A stretch of DNA of 64,000 nucleotides from Paenibacillus sp. SYP-B4298 (GTDB lineage: Bacteria > Bacillota > Bacilli > Paenibacillales > Paenibacillaceae): NCBI RefSeq assembly GCF_027627475.1, contig NZ_CP115484.1:1549501-1613500 (forward strand). Reading direction: 5' to 3'. The position numbers were made by a program, and so were the translations under genes. Under the pieces are notes generated by a model. It saw only the letters and a list, made by a program, of their open reading frames with translations, made no database searches and was not told where the DNA came from. Below, piece after piece: positions 1 to 8,151 of this stretch (positions are counted from its first letter, which is position 1; each line of letters opens with the position of its first letter).

Positions 1-2
1 CC

Positions 3-1037
3 GGCACCGCGCCGGATGTGTTCTTCCTGGGCGGCAACGTCGTCGATTATGCGAACAAGGGTGTACTGCTGGAGCTGGATCCGTATGTCGGCAAGCAGCT
101 TGATCTGTCCGATATGGATACCTCCATGATTCAATACGGCACACTGGGCGGCAAGCTGGTGCATATCTCCGCCGGAGCCAATGCCAGGGCAATCGTCGTC
201 AATACGAAGCTGTTCGAGCGAGCCGGTCTGCCTATTCCCCAAGATGGCTGGACGTGGGAGGACTATGCCAGCACAGCCAAGCAAATCTCGGAGAAGCTGG
301 GCAAGGGCTACTATGGAACCTATGACTTTACTGTGGACGGTCTGGATATTTTCCTGAAGCAGCGTGGGCAGCAGCTCTATGACATGGATAAGGGGACATT
401 GGGATTTGATCAGGAGCAGGCAGAAGCCTGGTTCACCTATTGGGATCAAATGCGGAAGACGGGCGGTGTAGTCACCCCTGAACTACAGATCTCCAATCCG
501 CCATCGGACACCAGCAAGTCGCTGGTGGTAACGGGCAAGGTTGCTATGAGCTTGATTCCATCCAATCAACTTGGCGCACATCAGAATCTGATTGAAGATC
601 GGCTGGAGCTGGTACAGATTCCTAGAGGCCCGAAGGGAACAGGGGTTGTATTTGAATCGAGTCAGGGCATGTCCGGCTACAAGAAAACGGAGCATCCTGA
701 GGAAGTGGCGCAGTTGATTAACTTCTGGATTAATGACCCGGATGCTGCCCGTATTCTTGGCAATGACCGCGGGGTGCCTGTTACCTCCAAGATGCGTGAG
801 GTGTTGGAGCAAGATGCTAGTCCGACCGATCAGGCGATCTATCATTATTTGGGGCGGGTATCTGCTGCGACAGAGAAGGAGCCGTTCAATGTCAGCTATA
901 ATCCTCCGGGCAATACCGAGTTTTCCAAGCTGTTTGAGACAACGGTGCAGGAGATTGGCTTCAAGCGAAAGGATGTCAAGCAGGGGGTAGCCGATTTCTA
1001 TAACGGTACGGTTCAAATTTTCCAAAATAATCAGTAA
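3..1037 (+). CDS. Sugar ABC transporter substrate-binding protein, 5' truncated
   Basis: This is the C-terminal part of a family 1 extracellular solute-binding protein; the start, signal peptide and lipobox lie outside the window. The open frame runs from base 3, reading G-T-A-P-D before V-F-F-L-G-G, a segment typical of these proteins just after the first beta-alpha repeats. Later segments such as GWTWEDYASTA and the C-terminal NDPDAARILGNDRG stretch also fit the family, which delivers oligosaccharides to a membrane permease. About 345 residues are visible against a usual 420-450. The glycosidase gene follows closely, so the two probably share a transcript and a substrate. The exact sugar cannot be told. 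Confidence 0.9.
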   Translation, partial: GTAPDVFFLGGNVVDYANKGVLLELDPYVGKQLDLSDMDTSMIQYGTLGGKLVHISAGANARAIVVNTKLFERAGLPIPQDGWTWEDYASTAKQISEKLGKGYYGTYDFTVDGLDIFLKQRGQQLYDMDKGTLGFDQEQAEAWFTYWDQMRKTGGVVTPELQISNPPSDTSKSLVVTGKVAMSLIPSNQLGAHQNLIEDRLELVQIPRGPKGTGVVFESSQGMSGYKKTEHPEEVAQLINFWINDPDAARILGNDRGVPVTSKMREVLEQDASPTDQAIYHYLGRVSAATEKEPFNVSYNPPGNTEFSKLFETTVQEIGFKRKDVKQGVADFYNGTVQIFQNNQ

Positions 1038-1067
1038 GCCCGCGACCGGGTCATGGAGGTGTCATCA

Positions 1068-2717
1068 TTGAAGGAGAGACTGCTTCAGAGGCTGCGCGAG
1101 CTGCAGATTGAGGAGAGAACGGGGACGCTGAAGAAGGCAAGCGATCAGCCGGTTCTAGAGGAGTGGAAGCGCTCCGGCGTGAAGTTCGCCGCCTCGTCGG
1201 GTCGGCTGGAGAAGGTCTATTATCTTGCACTCAGCAAGCTGCTGGATTGCATCGTGCCTACGCTGGAGGCCGGGCCCGTGCTGCATGAGGGAGGCATCTA
1301 TCTGGGATGCTGGCTGGAGAGCACGGGAACGATCAATACGGAGGTGCTATCCCGTTATGTACCCTCCGTTGCCCGTTCAACGTATGAACTGTTCGCTGAT
1401 TATCAGCGTGAGGATGGGCTGATGCCCTATAAGCTGACGCAGGAGGGGCCGGCCTTCCGGCAAATCCAGATGGTCACACCGCTGGCCAGGAGCGTCTGGA
1501 ATCATTATCTTTTTCATGGCAAGGATGAGCGCTTCCTGCGCAAAATGTACAGCGCGATGAAGCGGCAGGATGCATGGCTCGCCCGTTATCGCAATACCCG
1601 CGGCACGGGCTGTGTGGAGGCGTTCTCTACCTTTGATACGGGACATGATCTGTCCCCGCGCTTCTGGCATGTACCGGATACCCCCTATTGGAATGATCCG
1701 ACGCGGTATCATCCCGATTCGCCGCTGCTGCCGTTCCTGGCTCCTGATTTGACAGCGAATGTATATTGTCAGCGTCTCTATCTGAACCGAATGGCAGCGG
1801 TGCTCGGTGAGCGTGAGGAGAATTGGCAGCGCCTGGCTGAGCAAAGTCTGGAGAGTCTTATTCGCCATTGCTATGATGCGGAGGATGAGTTCTTCTATGA
1901 TGTGGATCGCAACGGGGAGTGGGTGCGGGTACAGTCGGATGTGCTGTTGAGGGTGCTTGCTTGCGAGGTGGAGGACAGAGCCTTCTTTGATCAGGCACTG
2001 AAGCGCTATTTGCTCAATACCAGGAAATTTTTTGCCAAATATCCGTTCACCTCCCTGGCAATGGACGATCCGCGGTTCGATCCCTCCTCCAGCTATAATA
2101 CATGGGGAGGAACAACCAATTTCCTCAGCCTGATTCGGACGCCGCATGCCTTTGAGCATCATGACCGCCATGTGGAGCTGACCTGGATTATGCAGCCGAT
2201 CATGAATGCGGCAGCTAATATGACCCGCTTCCCCCAGGCGCTCTCTCCATGGACGGGGCAGGAGGGCTTCACGCAGACGTATTCACCAGCGATTCTGTGC
2301 GTGCTTGATTTTGTGGAGCGGCTATGCGGCATTCTGCCCACCCCGGACGGCCAGCTCTGGTTCACCGGGCTGATCCCTTGGGATATGGATCATGGCGATG
2401 AGATCGCCCATGAGCTGGTCTATAGTCGGAGCGTGGATGGCAGGCGGTATGAGCTGGTCAATACGCAGGATCGTGCAGAGGTCTATCGCGACAGCAAGCT
2501 TCATCTCGCCTTCCCAAGCGGTGTAAGAGCCGTAACCGACCGGGAGGGGAAATTGCAGAGGCTGATTGGGATGACGATTAGAAGAGTGGAAGGAACCCTA
2601 TGGTATGAGGGCCGCGAAATCCCGTTTGGCGTGAGTGGAAATGAGCAGTTGGATTATTGCGAGGGTCAATGGACGACGGTACTGGATATTGGCGTTGTCA
2701 CCCCTGCCTATCGGTAG
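1068..2717 (+). CDS. Putative glycoside hydrolase with (alpha/alpha)6 barrel (GH63/MGH1-like)
   Basis: The 549-residue cytoplasmic protein has no signal peptide. Aromatic- and acid-rich repeats (ESTGTINTEVLSRYVPS, DYQREDGLMPYK, STFDTGHDLSPRFWHVPDTPYWND, SYNTWGGTTNFLSLIRTPHAFEHHDR) resemble the six-hairpin barrel of glucosidase/mannosylglycerate-hydrolase relatives. I infer hydrolysis of an imported oligosaccharide brought in by the preceding transporter. The start is chosen as TTG at 1068 because GGAGGTG at 1055-1061 stands 8 bases before it; the in-frame ATG at 1053 has no ribosome binding site of its own. The family call is by eye and the substrate is unknown. Confidence 0.65.
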   Translation: MKERLLQRLRELQIEERTGTLKKASDQPVLEEWKRSGVKFAASSGRLEKVYYLALSKLLDCIVPTLEAGPVLHEGGIYLGCWLESTGTINTEVLSRYVPSVARSTYELFADYQREDGLMPYKLTQEGPAFRQIQMVTPLARSVWNHYLFHGKDERFLRKMYSAMKRQDAWLARYRNTRGTGCVEAFSTFDTGHDLSPRFWHVPDTPYWNDPTRYHPDSPLLPFLAPDLTANVYCQRLYLNRMAAVLGEREENWQRLAEQSLESLIRHCYDAEDEFFYDVDRNGEWVRVQSDVLLRVLACEVEDRAFFDQALKRYLLNTRKFFAKYPFTSLAMDDPRFDPSSSYNTWGGTTNFLSLIRTPHAFEHHDRHVELTWIMQPIMNAAANMTRFPQALSPWTGQEGFTQTYSPAILCVLDFVERLCGILPTPDGQLWFTGLIPWDMDHGDEIAHELVYSRSVDGRRYELVNTQDRAEVYRDSKLHLAFPSGVRAVTDREGKLQRLIGMTIRRVEGTLWYEGREIPFGVSGNEQLDYCEGQWTTVLDIGVVTPAYR

Positions 2718-2856
2718 AATGATTGAACGGAAAATCGCTTCATTATGGGATGGCGGGTGTCTCCATCTCATGCATGAAGCGATTTCTTTTTTCTCATTTT
2801 CGTCACCAAATGTTAACCGAATTTCCACAGCAAGAAGCTCCTGAATATTTCAACAA

Positions 2857-2904
2857 GCACAATATGTTGTTATAATTTAAGTAGAATATAACTATATATT
2901 GTGT
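2857..2904 (+). promoter_or_regulatory. Tandem NrdR-box operator upstream of nrdD
   Basis: Two 16-base sites at 2857-2872 (gcacaatatgttgtta) and 2889-2904 (taactatatattgtgt) match the known NrdR box (ACAC-AT-rich-GTGT), the second at about 14 of 16 positions. They start exactly 32 bases apart, about three helical turns, the spacing expected for cooperative NrdR binding. A TATAAT at 2871-2876 overlaps the first box, so binding would block the promoter. The NrdR gene is not in this window. Confidence 0.75.
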
Positions 2905-2949
2905 TTGTTGAGATGAATAGATTACATAACGGGAGAGGGGAAAAGGGAT

Positions 2950-4932
2950 ATGCTGGAGCTGAAGCAGCCGTCGTATGGCAGGGGGGTGCTGGACGATGTG
3001 ATTCATTTGGGAGAGGAAATTATTGCAGGGAGCAACAAGGAGCTATTGCGGGAGAATGCGAATCTGAATGGGGAGAGCTTCTCTGGCAAATCCGGCAAGC
3101 TTGGGAGCGAATATGCCAAGTGGTATGCAAGGAGCTTCGTTATGCCGCCGCGGCTCGTGCAGGCGATGGAGGATAATCGGGTGTATGTGCATGATCTGGA
3201 TCACTATGCGCTCGGGACGACCAACTGTATCTTTGTGCCGTTCGACAGGCTGATGCGGCAAGGCTTCAATACAGGCAATGGCAGTGTTCGCCCTCCAGGC
3301 TCGATCATGTCGGCAATGGCGCTCGTCGCTATTATTTTCCAATCCCAGCAAAATGCCCAGTATGGCGGCGTGTCCGCCAATAAGCTCGATCATGACCTGG
3401 CGCCTTATGTGAAGCGCTCCTTCGTCAAGCATTTCCGCAAAGGGCTGGATTATTTCGGGGAGCAGGATGGCCTTCAGGATCAAGGGGAGTTCGGGGATTT
3501 CTCCATGGGACAGACAGACCTGGCAGAGCGATTTCCCGGCGCCTATCGTTATGCGTTGCAGGAGACGCGCGCGGAGACGATGCAGGCCGCAGAGAGTCTG
3601 ATCCATAACCTGAATACGATGTCGAGCCGCTCCGGCGGACAAATTCCGTTCACCAGCATTAACTATGGCACGTGCACCACCCCAGAAGGACAATTGGTCA
3701 TTGAAGCGCTGCTGACGGCGACGATGCAGGGGCTGGGCAGCGGGGAGACGCCGATCTTCCCGATCCAGATCTTCAAGTGCAAGCAGGGTATCAATCAGCA
3801 GCCGGATGATCCGAACTATGCTCTATTTCTCCTGGCTGCCGAATGCTCAGCGAAGCGGCTGTACCCGAACTTTGCTAACCTGGATGCTCCGATTAATCTG
3901 GCTTTCTATGACCCGACGAATCCAGATACGGAGTTTGCGACGATGGGCTGCCGAACCCGGGTGGTTCATGACCGATTCGGGCGCAATCATCTGTCAGGCA
4001 AGGGGAATCTGTCCTTTAACACGGTGAATCTGGTTCGTCTGGGATTAAGACATGGCATCGTCAGCGGGCGAAGACGAACGCCTGATGAGGCAAGCTTCTA
4101 CAGCGAGCTGGAGGATAGCCTGGAGATTGCGCTGCTAGGTCTGCTGCATCGGTTCAGCATTCAGGCCGCACAGCCCGCCAAGGCTTCAGATTTCATGATG
4201 CGCGAGGGAGTATGGGAGGGAGGCGAGCAGCTCCATCCGGAGGAGCAGGTGGGCTCTCTGCTGCGTCATGGCAGCCTATCGATCGGCTTTATTGGTTTGG
4301 CGGAGTGTATGAAGGCGATGTATGGCAGGCATCACGGCGAGAGCCAAGAGGTCTATGACAAGGCGCTGGGGATGATTCGCTATATGCGGGCGTTCTGCGA
4401 TCGTCAGAGCGAGCGGCATCAGCTTAACATTACGCTGTTTGCAACGCCTGCGGAGGGATTGTCTGGCAAGTTCACGATCAAGGATCGGCAGACCTTTGGA
4501 TCGATTGCAGGAGTTACCGACCGGGAATATTACACGAACTCGTTCCATATACCGGTCTATTATCCGATCCGTGCGGCTCGCAAGATTGAGCTGGAGGCGC
4601 CGTTCCATCAAGAATGCAACGCCGGAGCCATCTCCTATGTGGAGCTGGAGGGAGCCGCCCGAGTGAATCCGCCTGCATTTCTGTCGTTGATCCGGTATGC
4701 GCTGGCGCAGCAGGTCAGCTACTTCAGCATTAACCATCCGATCGACCGCTGTCCGGCCTGCGGCTATGAGGGGCTGATCGGCGCAAGCTGTCCGGGTTGC
4801 GGCAGCCATGAGAGCGAGGTGCCGATGCGGCGGCTGCGGCGCGTGACTGGCTATCTGACGGGCGACTATCAGACACGCTTTAACGCGGCGAAGCAGGCCG
4901 AGGTGCGCGATCGGCTCCGACACGGCATATGA
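2950..4932 (+). CDS. nrdD: Anaerobic (class III) ribonucleoside-triphosphate reductase
   Basis: NrdD reduces ribonucleoside triphosphates to deoxyribonucleotides without oxygen, using a glycyl radical. The radical site is Gly634 in R-V-T-G-Y-L near the C-terminus, followed by RFNAAKQAEV. Just before it is a zinc site of four cysteines (C601, C604, C614, C617). Cys93 in the HDLDHYALGTTNC segment and Cys334 in TMGCRTRV fit the conserved active-site cysteines. At 660 residues it begins almost directly with the catalytic domain; the usual N-terminal ATP-cone of about 90 residues is not visible. nrdG overlaps its stop. The start has an AAGGG-type ribosome binding site. Regulation by NrdR is inferred from the upstream boxes. 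Confidence 0.96.
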   Translation: MLELKQPSYGRGVLDDVIHLGEEIIAGSNKELLRENANLNGESFSGKSGKLGSEYAKWYARSFVMPPRLVQAMEDNRVYVHDLDHYALGTTNCIFVPFDRLMRQGFNTGNGSVRPPGSIMSAMALVAIIFQSQQNAQYGGVSANKLDHDLAPYVKRSFVKHFRKGLDYFGEQDGLQDQGEFGDFSMGQTDLAERFPGAYRYALQETRAETMQAAESLIHNLNTMSSRSGGQIPFTSINYGTCTTPEGQLVIEALLTATMQGLGSGETPIFPIQIFKCKQGINQQPDDPNYALFLLAAECSAKRLYPNFANLDAPINLAFYDPTNPDTEFATMGCRTRVVHDRFGRNHLSGKGNLSFNTVNLVRLGLRHGIVSGRRRTPDEASFYSELEDSLEIALLGLLHRFSIQAAQPAKASDFMMREGVWEGGEQLHPEEQVGSLLRHGSLSIGFIGLAECMKAMYGRHHGESQEVYDKALGMIRYMRAFCDRQSERHQLNITLFATPAEGLSGKFTIKDRQTFGSIAGVTDREYYTNSFHIPVYYPIRAARKIELEAPFHQECNAGAISYVELEGAARVNPPAFLSLIRYALAQQVSYFSINHPIDRCPACGYEGLIGASCPGCGSHESEVPMRRLRRVTGYLTGDYQTRFNAAKQAEVRDRLRHGI

Positions 4933-5477
4933 GGCTGTGCGGGTATAAGCCGGAATCGGTGTCGGAGGGTGAAGGGCTGCGGGCGGCGATCTATATTAGC
5001 GGCTGCCGTCATCGCTGCCCCGGCTGCTTTAGCGAGCCGACGTGGGATTTTGAGTATGGAGAGCCGTTCACGCTGCAACGGCAGGACGAGCTGATCACAG
5101 ACATCTGCAGCAACCCGCTGCTGGATGGCATTACATTGCTGGGAGGAGACCCGTTCTTCTCAGCCGCGGAGGTCGCGCTGTTCGTCGATCGGCTGCAGGC
5201 GGCTGCACAGCGGCCGCTTAGCTGCTGGGCCTATAGCGGATTTACGTATGAGCAGTTGTCCAGCAGGCCCGGCTCTCCCTCCTATGAGCTGCTGCGTCGC
5301 TGTGATGTGCTGGTGGACGGCCGATATGAGGAGGAGCTGCGAGACGTGTCGCTGCCGTATTGCGGAAGCAGCAACCAGCGCATAATCCGCGTACAGGACA
5401 GCCTGGCTGAGCACAGCGTGGTGCTATGGCAGCCAAGCTGCTCATGGGAGCTGGGCTGGACAGAAGAGCGTAGATGA
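4929..5477 (+). CDS. nrdG: Anaerobic ribonucleotide reductase activating protein
   Basis: NrdG is the radical SAM activase that places the glycyl radical on NrdD. The cluster-binding motif C-x3-C-x2-C is Cys26, Cys30 and Cys33 (CRHRCPGC), and GGDPFF is the conserved glycine-rich SAM-binding segment. It is 182 residues, slightly longer than the usual 155-175 because of a short C-terminal tail. The ATG overlaps the nrdD stop as ATGA, so the two are translationally coupled. A strong hairpin follows 40 bases downstream. Confidence 0.95.
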   Translation: MRLCGYKPESVSEGEGLRAAIYISGCRHRCPGCFSEPTWDFEYGEPFTLQRQDELITDICSNPLLDGITLLGGDPFFSAAEVALFVDRLQAAAQRPLSCWAYSGFTYEQLSSRPGSPSYELLRRCDVLVDGRYEEELRDVSLPYCGSSNQRIIRVQDSLAEHSVVLWQPSCSWELGWTEERR

Positions 5478-5517
5478 GGCTCGAACATAGATAGGGCGAT
5501 GCATGCTGCCCACACAA

Positions 5518-5557
5518 AGAGACGGCCATACCCATTCACGCGGGTATGGCCGTCTCT
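5518..5557. terminator. Convergent hairpin between nrdG and uppP
   Basis: A perfect 16-base inverted repeat (5518-5533 with 5542-5557, stem agagacggccataccc) encloses an 8-base loop. It lies between two converging genes and can end transcription from both sides; a short T tract is present only on the reverse strand. Confidence 0.85.
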
Positions 5558-5570
5558 CAGGTAGCATAGG

Positions 5571-6386
5571 CTAGGCGAGGAAGATCAGCACGAGCGTGCC
5601 GACAGCAAAGCAATACCAGGAGAAATATTTCAGATTGCCGCGCTCCATAATGCCCATGAACCAGCGCAGCGCATAGTAGCTGGCGACAAGCGAGCAGATG
5701 AAGGCTAGCGCATAGGGCAGCGCAAGCTGGCCAAGCTGCGGGTCAGACACCAGCTCCTTCGTCTCCAGAATCATCCCGCCGACACTGATCGGTATGTACA
5801 TCAGGAAGGAGAAGCGCAGCGCCGTCGACTGCTTCAGTCCCAGCCCCAAAGCCGCGACGATGGTGGAACCGGAGCGGCTAATGCCTGGAATGAGGGCAAC
5901 CGCCTGCGCCAATCCGATGATCAGTGCATCCCGTAACCTCAGTTGCGAATCAGTCTTGCGTCCGCGCAGATTGCGGATCAGCCATAGCGCGACCCCTGTC
6001 AGCAGCAGGGTAACCCCGATGGTTGTCATGCCCTTGAACGTCTCTCCGATCACATCCTTGAACAGCACGCCGATGATTCCTGCCGGGATCGTTGCAATAA
6101 TGAGGTAGATAATGAACATAAAGTCCTGGCGCGCCGCTTCCTCGCGTCGCACAATATAGGCCCAGCCGTTGACGCATAGCCGGATAAGATCCGATCTGTA
6201 GATCAACAGCACCGCAAGCAACGAAGCAAAATTAACCAGCACCTCAAAGGACAAGCCCTCGATATGCATGCCGAACAACTGCTGGGCGATAATCAGATGA
6301 CCGCTGGAGGATACCGGGATCGGCTCCGTCAGCCCTTGGAATAGCCCAAGCAGCGCATATTTCACTAGCAACCACACATTTTCCAT
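5571..6386 (-). CDS. uppP: Undecaprenyl-diphosphatase (BacA family)
   Basis: This integral membrane enzyme dephosphorylates undecaprenyl pyrophosphate so the lipid carrier can be reused in cell-wall synthesis; overproduction gives bacitracin resistance in known members. The two signature motifs are present: [14 protein letters not shown] near the N-terminus and [10 protein letters not shown] in the middle, among seven or eight hydrophobic segments. The length of 271 residues is normal. ATG at 6386 (M-E-N-V-W) is preferred; a GTG five codons upstream lies inside the AAAGGTG ribosome binding site and is the alternative start. It is transcribed divergently from the next gene. Confidence 0.95.
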   Translation of the reverse strand: MENVWLLVKYALLGLFQGLTEPIPVSSSGHLIIAQQLFGMHIEGLSFEVLVNFASLLAVLLIYRSDLIRLCVNGWAYIVRREEAARQDFMFIIYLIIATIPAGIIGVLFKDVIGETFKGMTTIGVTLLLTGVALWLIRNLRGRKTDSQLRLRDALIIGLAQAVALIPGISRSGSTIVAALGLGLKQSTALRFSFLMYIPISVGGMILETKELVSDPQLGQLALPYALAFICSLVASYYALRWFMGIMERGNLKYFSWYCFAVGTLVLIFLA

Positions 6387-6711
6387 TCGAATAAAACGCA
6401 CCTTTCTTTTGTTAGTGATGCAAAAATACCATTCCCTGATCTTTTTTGCCCAATATTGAACAGGAAAAGAGAATTTTGGGCATACTTTATAGGTATGCCG
6501 GGCAATACGATGTCTTGCGGAGATAAGGCCGGATGCCCGTCCGACTTGACCAGGCGCTTCATATTGGGCGGCAGTGCCATAGATATGCGGGAAGATACGG
6601 GCTCGTACTAATGATAAATGGGGATGCCTCCAGTGTCAAAGTCTTAAAGTCTTAAATGGCTGAACGATGAGTAAATCGAGGCATAAACAGTGTACAGGAA
6701 GGGAGGATGTT
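6387..6711. other. 325-base divergent intergenic region with RNA-like structure
   Basis: No gene is seen. It holds the divergent promoters of uppP and the CNNM gene, which I could not place exactly. A 9-base pairing gcccaatat (6448-6456) with atattgggc (6561-6569) closes a stretch that contains an inner hairpin ggcatac/gtatgcc (6479-6485 with 6493-6499). This may be a structured leader, on either strand. It does not resemble the M-box magnesium riboswitch. Confidence 0.4.
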
Positions 6712-7998
6712 ATGGTTCTCAATTTGTTCTTGGTTGTGCTCTTAATCGTATTCACGGCTTTCTTCGTCGCCACGGAATTTGCCATTATCCGTATTCGTCC
6801 GAGCCGGGTGGACCAGATGGTGCTTGAGGGACGAAAGAATGCGCTCGCTGTGCAGCGGGTCACGTCTCATCTGGATGGCTATCTGTCCGCCTGCCAGCTC
6901 GGGATTACGATAACGGCGCTGGCGCTCGGCTGGCTGGGCGAACCGACAGTAGAGCGGCTGCTGCACCCTCTGTTCGAGCGAATTCAGCTCGGGGACAATC
7001 TGACGCATATTATATCTTTCGGCATCGCTTTTTTGCTGATGACCTATCTCCACGTCGTGCTTGGCGAGCTTGCGCCCAAGACGCTGGCGATACAGAAGGC
7101 GGAGCACATCTCGGTGGTGTGCGCACCGCTGATTATTATATTCTACAAGCTGATGTATCCGTTCATCTGGCTGCTTAACGGCTCCGCCAACAAGCTGATT
7201 CGTCTGCTGGGCATGAAGCCGGCCAGCGAGCATGACGAAGCGCACTCCGAGGAGGAGATCCGAATCATCCTGTCGGAGAGCTATCAGAGCGGCAAGATCA
7301 ACAAGACAGAATTCGGGTATGTGAATCGAATCTTTAATTTTGATGAGCTGTTAGCCAGAGAGATTATGATTCCACGCACGGATATGATCTGTCTGTACGC
7401 CAACAAACCGCTGGCGGATAATATTGCAATCATTAAGCGTGAGCAGTATACCCGGTTCCCGGTAGCGATGGAGAACAAGGACAACATTATCGGAATGATC
7501 AACACGAAGCAGTTTTTTCTGAGCTATGACAATCAACAGGACTTTGACTTCAAAAAGCTGCTTCGTCCGGTGCTGACCGTATCGGAGGTTATGCCTGTCA
7601 AGCTGCTGCTCAAACGAATGCAGCAGGAAAATGTTCATATCGCGCTGCTGATGGACGAATATGGCGGAACGTCAGGGCTGATCACCATAGAGGATATACT
7701 GGAGGAGATTGTGGGAGAGATTCGTGACGAGTTCGACCAGGATGAGAAGAAGGAGATCGAGAAGCTGGGCGACAACCGCTATCTGGTCGAGGGCGTCGCG
7801 CTGATCGATGAAATCAATGAGCTGCTCGACATCCATCTCGTGCATGAGGATGTCGATTCTATCGGCGGCTGGATCTACGCGCAGCAGCCTGATCTGGACA
7901 AAGGGGTGGAGTGGTCTTATGATACGTTAACTTTCATTGTAAGGGAGCGGGATAAGCGCCGTATTCGCAAGATCGAGATCATCAAGCATAGCGAGTAG
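6712..7998 (+). CDS. CNNM/CorC-type membrane protein with CBS domains
   Basis: The 428-residue protein has the usual layout of hemolysin-C/CNNM proteins: an N-terminal DUF21 membrane domain with about three spans (starting FLVVLLIVFTAFFVATEFAI), a pair of CBS domains from roughly residue 205 (REIMIPRTDM to the segment LLMDEYGGTSGLITIEDILEE), and a C-terminal CorC_HlyC domain. Relatives are linked to magnesium or cobalt efflux and heavy-metal tolerance, sometimes to haemolysis; the ion here is not known. ATG 6712 is chosen because GGGAGG stands 5 bases before it and the membrane domain begins right after. An apparent terminator begins about 100 bases past its stop but may belong to the next gene's leader. 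Confidence 0.9.
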   Translation: MVLNLFLVVLLIVFTAFFVATEFAIIRIRPSRVDQMVLEGRKNALAVQRVTSHLDGYLSACQLGITITALALGWLGEPTVERLLHPLFERIQLGDNLTHIISFGIAFLLMTYLHVVLGELAPKTLAIQKAEHISVVCAPLIIIFYKLMYPFIWLLNGSANKLIRLLGMKPASEHDEAHSEEEIRIILSESYQSGKINKTEFGYVNRIFNFDELLAREIMIPRTDMICLYANKPLADNIAIIKREQYTRFPVAMENKDNIIGMINTKQFFLSYDNQQDFDFKKLLRPVLTVSEVMPVKLLLKRMQQENVHIALLMDEYGGTSGLITIEDILEEIVGEIRDEFDQDEKKEIEKLGDNRYLVEGVALIDEINELLDIHLVHEDVDSIGGWIYAQQPDLDKGVEWSYDTLTFIVRERDKRRIRKIEIIKHSE

Positions 7999-8041
7999 AC
8001 GAAACCAGGCGGAACGATGGATAATGGTTGATTCTCCCTAG

Positions 8042-8131
8042 AATGCATGTTAGAATTTATGACATCGTATTTCGCTATGAGCATGCAATAGTCATACTGC
8101 GTTGGCGATACGATGCCGGCGCAGTTTTTTT
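8042..8131 (+). promoter_or_regulatory. Candidate transcription attenuator in the ABC importer leader
   Basis: A Rho-independent terminator (stem actgcgttggc at 8096-8106 with gccggcgcagt at 8115-8125, then seven T) ends only about 7 bases before the ribosome binding site of the next gene, leaving no room for a promoter in between. Upstream, catcgtat-tt-cgc (8063-8075) can pair with gcgatacgatg (8105-8115), the loop and inner stem of that terminator, giving a competing antiterminator. A tgcatg/catgca pair (8044-8049 with 8083-8088) could close a further stem. I infer regulated readthrough; the signal is unknown. Confidence 0.6.
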
Positions 8132-8151
8132 ATGTACAAGGGGGATGGATG

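Noticed and set aside
6387-6711. M-box (ykoK) magnesium riboswitch before the CNNM gene
   Set aside because: The conserved M-box core was not found on either strand.
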